Shown here: piece by piece, positions 60,639 through 64,000 of the stretch
How positions within the stretch are numbered: the stretch's first letter is position 1
Layout: each line of letters opens with the position of its first letter
Assembly: GCA_947494145.1 (NCBI GenBank)
Contig: CANLTZ010000008.1
Coordinates: 167,758 to 231,757, forward strand
Direction: 5' to 3'
Length of the DNA: 64,000 nt
Origin: an uncultured Jannaschia sp.
GTDB taxonomy: Bacteria; Pseudomonadota; Alphaproteobacteria; Rhodobacterales; Rhodobacteraceae
Program-made: the position numbers and the translations under genes
Notes under the pieces: model-generated
Seen by the model: only the letters and a program-made list of their open reading frames with translations
Told to the model about the DNA's origin: nothing
Databases searched by the model: none

Positions 60639-62120
60639 ATGAACGACGTGGCGCGATTGGATCAAGGTGTTCCCGCAACGACCGACGGCCAACTGCCCCA
60701 CAATATCGAGGCGGAGCAGCAGCTTCTGGGCGCGCTCCTGACCGATAATGACCTCTATGACCGCGCCGCCTCCATCGTGCGGGGGGAACATTTCTACGAC
60801 CCCGTCCATGCCCGCATCTTCGATATCTGCGCCGCACGCATCCAGAAGAACGCCCTGGCCTCGCCCATCACGCTCAAGCCCTTTTTGGAAGACGATGAAG
60901 GCCTGAAAACCCTGGGCGGCCCCGCCTATCTGGTGAACCTCGCCGCTTCGGCCGTGGCCGCCTATGCGGTGCGCGACTATGCCCAGATGATCTACGATCT
61001 GGCCATCCGGCGCGAATTGATCAGCCTGGGCCGCGATATTGCCGCCCAAGCCACGGATGTGACCGTGGAAAAGGAACCTGCCGACCAGATCGTCGACGCC
61101 GAATCGAAGCTCTATGCGCTGGCCGAACAGGGCAAGTCGGAAAGCGGCTTCCAATCCTTCTTGTCGGCGATCAAACAGGCCGTGGACGTGGCCAATGCTG
61201 CCTATCAGCGCGATGGCGGGCTGGCGGGTATTTCCACGGGCCTGATCGACATGGACAAGAAGCTGGGCGGGCTGCACCGCTCGGACCTGCTGATCCTGGC
61301 GGGGCGACCGTCCATGGGGAAGACATCGCTGGCCACCAACATCGCCTTCAACGTGGCCAAGGCCTATAAGCGCGGCACGACCCATGACGGGCGCGATGGC
61401 GCGGTCGAGGGCGGCGTCGTGGGCTTCTACAGCCTGGAGATGTCGGCTGAACAGCTGGCCGCCCGCGTGTTGTCGGAAGCCGCCGAAGTCCCCAGCGAAC
61501 AGATCCGCAAGGGCGACATGACCGAGGCCGAGTTTCGCCGCTTCGTGGAAGCTGCCAAGGCGCTGGAAGCCTGCCCGCTCTATATCGACGACACGCCCGC
61601 CCTGCCCATCGCCCAGCTCGCCGCCCGCGCCCGGCGCCAGAAGCGCACCCATGGGCTGGACCTGCTGATCGTGGATTACCTGCAACTGGTGAAGGCGCCC
61701 GGCACCGGCGACAACCGCGTCAACGAGGTCTCGGCCATCACCCAAGGGCTGAAGGCCATCGCGAAGGAATTGGACATCCCCGTCATCGCGCTGTCGCAGC
61801 TGTCCCGCCAGGTGGAGGCACGCGAAGACAAGCGCCCGCAACTCTCGGACCTGCGCGAATCGGGCTCGATCGAGCAGGACGCGGATGTGGTGATGTTCGT
61901 CTACCGCGAGGAATATTATAAGGAACGCGAAAAGCCGGGCGACCACCAGCTTGACAAGATGGCCGAATGGCAAGCCGCCATGGAGGCCGTCCACGGCAAG
62001 GCCGAAGTCGTCATCGGCAAGCAACGCCACGGCCCCATCGGCACCGTCGAACTTAGCTTCGAGGGCCGCTTCACCCGCTTCGGCAACCTGGTGAAGCCCT
62101 GGCAGGACGGGCGGGGCTGA
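60639..62120 (+). CDS. dnaB: Replicative DNA helicase DnaB
   Basis: This 493-residue hexameric fork helicase has an N-terminal primase-interacting domain (LPHNIEAEQQLLGALLTDN start) and a RecA-like domain with Walker A in LAGRPSMGKTSLATN (about residue 220), LLIVDYLQLV and RQVEAREDKRPQLSDLRESGSIEQDADVV. Length is normal. The end is followed by AT-rich DNA and insertion sequences. Confidence 0.97.
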   Translation: MNDVARLDQGVPATTDGQLPHNIEAEQQLLGALLTDNDLYDRAASIVRGEHFYDPVHARIFDICAARIQKNALASPITLKPFLEDDEGLKTLGGPAYLVNLAASAVAAYAVRDYAQMIYDLAIRRELISLGRDIAAQATDVTVEKEPADQIVDAESKLYALAEQGKSESGFQSFLSAIKQAVDVANAAYQRDGGLAGISTGLIDMDKKLGGLHRSDLLILAGRPSMGKTSLATNIAFNVAKAYKRGTTHDGRDGAVEGGVVGFYSLEMSAEQLAARVLSEAAEVPSEQIRKGDMTEAEFRRFVEAAKALEACPLYIDDTPALPIAQLAARARRQKRTHGLDLLIVDYLQLVKAPGTGDNRVNEVSAITQGLKAIAKELDIPVIALSQLSRQVEAREDKRPQLSDLRESGSIEQDADVVMFVYREEYYKEREKPGDHQLDKMAEWQAAMEAVHGKAEVVIGKQRHGPIGTVELSFEGRFTRFGNLVKPWQDGRG

Positions 62121-62443
62121 CTCTGAAATGACATGATAGTTTGAGTTTTTTGACAATTAGTTTGAACTTTTTGGCAGCATAGTCTGCCTTTGGCCTAACT
62201 GGGGCATCCAACGCTGCAAGAGGCACAACACCACCAATGAACTTCCTAAATAGCTGGCGATATTCGGTCTTAAACCATAACGAACGCATGGAGCCTGATC
62301 CGAAAGGCCGTTACACGGCCTAACCGATCCCCCTTTCTCCGCTCGCAACACGTTGTTTTTCAACAGAATCGGCTTATTCTGTTGAAAAAATCTGGCTTGA
62401 TTGACGCCTGAGCAACTGATTCAATTCGTCCTGTGGAGAGGGA
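62121..62443. other. AT-richer junction between dnaB and insertion sequences
   Basis: No gene is supported. Two direct repeats (AGTTTGAGTTTTTTG and AGTTTGAACTTTTTG, about 62135-62175), a short hairpin AGGCCGT-TAC-ACGGCCT near 62312, and the IS-end hairpin at 62356-62389 are present. GC content is clearly lower than in dnaB, which suggests acquired DNA. Confidence 0.55.
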
Positions 62444-62776
62444 TTGGCGATGATTGGACCAAGGCAGGAAGCGCAGGCAGCGCTGTTTTACGACTTCTCG
62501 CTTGAAGATCATGTTCCGCTAGATCACCTGCTGCGGTCGATTGATCGGTTCGTTGATTTGAGCAGTATCCGCGCTCATCTCGCAGACTTCTACAGCTATA
62601 ACGGCCGCCCATCGGTTGATCCTGAACTGCTGATCCGCATGCTTCTCGTGGGATACTGCTTTGGCATCCGGTCCGAGCGGCGGCTCTGTGAAGAGGTACA
62701 TCTGAACCTGGCTTACCGTTGGTTCTGCCGCCTTGATCTGAAAAACCGTGTTCCTGACCATTCGACCTTTTCGAAG
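62352..62776 (+). mobile_element. Truncated IS1182-type insertion sequence
   Basis: Only the left end and the start of the transposase remain. The gene is cut at about 62776 where the reading FSK should continue into NRHGRFRE; the sequence changes to that of another element. The left end carries a long perfect hairpin. Confidence 0.7.
62356..62389. repeat. Perfect 14-bp hairpin at the IS1182-type left end
   Basis: TTTTTCAACAGAAT (62356-62369) and ATTCTGTTGAAAAA (62376-62389) flank CGGCTT. It may be the element's terminal inverted repeat or a hairpin insulating the transposase from outside transcription. Confidence 0.6.
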
Positions 62777-62815
62777 ATGTCCGTCGTCAGGGTTTTGGGA
62801 CCAATAGCTGCCTAA
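62444..62815 (+). pseudogene. IS1182-type transposase, 5' fragment
   Basis: The N-terminal 110 residues match IS1182-type transposases: MIGPRQEAQAALFYDFSLEDHVP, IDRFVDLSSIRAHLADFYS, GRPSVDPELLIRMLLVGYCFGIRSERRLCEEV and FCRLDLKNRVPDHSTFSK (quoted in pieces). The last 13 residues come from foreign DNA. The catalytic DDE domain is missing, so it is inactive. Confidence 0.8.
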
Positions 62816-63099
62816 ACTAAGGGAGAGTTTGGCTCATCTTGTTGATCTGCTTATGCGGCGTGCTGGCGGTGCTGCAAGCGTCGCGCTTCGAGTGTCTTTC
62901 GTTTGATCCTTTCGCGTTGTTTCAGAATGGCTTTGTCCCGTCCGAAGTAGACGTCTGCCGGTGTGACGTTGTTCAGGCTCTCGTGATATCGCTGGTGATT
63001 GTAGTGCTCGACAAAGGCGTCGATCTGGGCTTCGAGGTCGCCGGGCAGGAAGGAGTTTTCCAGCAAGATGCGGTTCTTCAAGGTTTGGTGCCATCGTTC

Positions 63100-63140
63100 C
63101 ACTGCCCGGCAGTGCATTGCGCAGCAATGTCACGAGAGGG
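63100..63140. repeat. Short palindromic insertion 1 in the IS transposase
   Basis: About 40 bp separate the codons for QGKI and ERWHQ. The insert contains CACTGCCCGGCAGTG (63100-63114) and CATTGC-GCA-GCAATG (63115-63129), two adjacent stem-loops. Confidence 0.5.
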
Positions 63141-63362
63141 ATCTTACCTTGGGTTTGTGGGTGATATGGCGCACCGCGCGAGTGCTTCATGCCTTTTCCC
63201 TTCAGCCACTCAGCCAAGTCACCGGACACATAGCTGGAACCGTTGTCGCGAAGCAGGCGCGGCTTATGAACGACGTGAACCTGATCACACCCAGACGTCT
63301 GCAACGCCATTTCCAGCGTTTCCGTAACGTCCTCAGCCCTCATGTTGGTGCAGAGCTTCCAT

Positions 63363-63477
63363 TATAGCGGTTCTCGAAAAACCTGAAGCATCAGCTTTTC
63401 GAGAAACGGTGCAACATCAGTGCGATGGCGGGACGTTTTTCGGAAATGCTGATTCAGGTTTTCCGAAAACCGCTTTA
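63363..63477. mobile_element. 115-bp MITE-like element in the IS transposase
   Basis: Imperfect terminal inverted repeats are TATAGCGGTTCTCGAAAAAC (left) and, on the other strand, TAAAGCGGTTTTCGGAAAAC (right), extending about 27 bp each, with TA at both ends. It is inserted between the YIV and WKL codons. It has no coding capacity. TA-flanked ends suggest a mariner/IS630-type transposase mobilised it. Confidence 0.7.
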
Positions 63478-63689
63478 GACGATGTAGCGGCTGTAATCGT
63501 CGAGAACCGTGCTGAGATAAAACCAGCCCCAGCCCAGAACCTTGATATAGGTGAAGTCGGTCTGCCAAAGCTGATTGTTTCCAGTCGTTTTGTGCTGGAA
63601 CGCATTGGCGGCCTTCAGGACGATGAAGGCGGGACTGGTGATCAGGTCATGCGCCTTGAGCGTGCGATACACTGTGGATTCCGAGACAA

Positions 63690-63737
63690 AGTTGGAGGGA
63701 GCGGGAAAGGCCCCGGTGGGGCGTTTCCCCCGAACAA
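63690..63737. repeat. Short palindromic insertion 2 in the IS transposase
   Basis: Between the codons for FTDQER and (Y)FVSEST about 47 bp are inserted, built around GGGAAAGGCCCC-GGT-GGGGCGTTTCCC (one mismatch). The insertion shifts the frame. Confidence 0.5.
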
Positions 63738-63977
63738 CCGTTCTTGATCCGTAAACGTCACGGCCAGCTCGCGTGGCGACAGCTCCGTTTCCTGCAGCGC
63801 CAGGTCGACACCTCTGCGCTTCACCTCATCAGGAACGCGGTTCCAGACGTGTTTGGGCTTCGGGGAATGATCCTGCAGTCCAGCCTCACCGCGCTGCAGA
63901 TACCGATCATACCAGCGGTAGAAGTGAACCGCGCCGGGTTTGCCGGAGGCTCCAACTCCTGAGTAGGATGGAGCATC

Positions 63978-64000
63978 ATGAGCAAGACGACGAACAAGTA
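63978..64000 (+). CDS. Start of an IS3-type orfA (cut by window edge)
   Basis: Only seven codons, MSKTTNK, are visible after ATG 63978. They match the usual opening of IS3-family orfA proteins. The preceding TGAGTAGGATGGAGCATC could be the IS end, which would explain the loss of the neighbouring transposase's N-terminus. Confidence 0.35.

Larger units (their letters stand above)
62777..63957 (-). mobile_element. Decayed IS with rve-type transposase, inserted in the IS1182-type element
   Basis: The element interrupts the IS1182 transposase at its left side and ends at the right where a new orfA begins. Its transposase gene runs on the minus strand with three insertions. Confidence 0.65.
62849..63957 (-). 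pseudogene. IS3/IS481-like transposase, disrupted in three places
   Basis: Fragments in order along the minus strand are RWYDRYLQRGEAGLQDHSPKP and [34 protein letters not shown] to [35 protein letters not shown] to HSRGAPYHPQTQGKI; and RWHQTLKNRILLENSFLP to the C-terminus. Between these lie about 47 bp, 115 bp and 40 bp of foreign sequence that break the frame. The DDE core is otherwise well conserved, so decay is recent. The N-terminus is lost at the right. Confidence 0.8.

Overview
The window is about 64 kb of GC-rich alphaproteobacterial chromosome, almost certainly from a marine Rhodobacteraceae (Roseobacter-type) bacterium. The evidence is a dmdA-acuI DMSP gene pair, a circularly permuted two-piece tmRNA whose tag reads ANDNRAPVALAA, an alphaproteobacterial SspB beside fumC, TrgA, DUF4169, and the clpP/clpX and SPOR-dacC-tmk-holB-tatD neighbourhoods. 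Genes are tightly packed, with many ATGA start/stop overlaps.

Layout. 1-9 kb: trgA (partial), cfa and phrB; dmdA-acuI for DMSP demethylation and acrylyl-CoA reduction; a DUF2182-DUF1326 pair divergent from a GntR/FCD regulator carrying palindromic operators; a PotD-like binding protein; a DUF4345 membrane protein. 9.0-18.8 kb: the tmRNA gene ssrA, whose 3' end is the attachment site of a compact 9.5-kb integrated element. The element has a tyrosine integrase, AlpA/Xis-like protein, XRE repressor with operators, portal, prohead protease, major capsid, HNH nuclease, large terminase, a winged-helix protein and a head-tail connector. It has no tail, lysis or recognisable small-terminase gene, so it looks like a capsid-forming phage satellite (cf-PICI-like). 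It is bounded by a 12-bp direct repeat.

19-31 kb: a secreted yellow/MRJP-like beta-propeller, sspB, fumC, a quinone oxidoreductase, DUF4169 and ribbon-helix-helix genes, aroKB, xerD and a CorC/HlyC-type membrane protein. 30-42 kb: a DUF2235 hydrolase, an orphan form II molybdopterin oxidoreductase subunit, valS with unusual insertions, clpP, clpX and a photolyase-family protein whose domain order looks circularly permuted. 42-48 kb: SPOR lipoprotein, D-Ala-D-Ala carboxypeptidase, tmk, holB, tatD, a WYL regulator and a VOC protein. 48-58 kb: a complete urease locus (ureD-A-B-C-E-F-G, minus strand) interleaved with small extra genes, including two diverged secreted paralogues. 58-62 kb: pyrC, pyrE, dnaB. 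62.1-64 kb: nested, decayed insertion sequences with a MITE and two short palindromic insertions.

Functional links. tmRNA, SspB, ClpP and ClpX together form the trans-translation and tag-dependent proteolysis route, and its RNA gene is also the satellite's integration site. A family of dispersed intergenic repeats (five copies, four of them as two inverted pairs) and a recurrent post-hairpin terminator motif mark the intergenic spaces.
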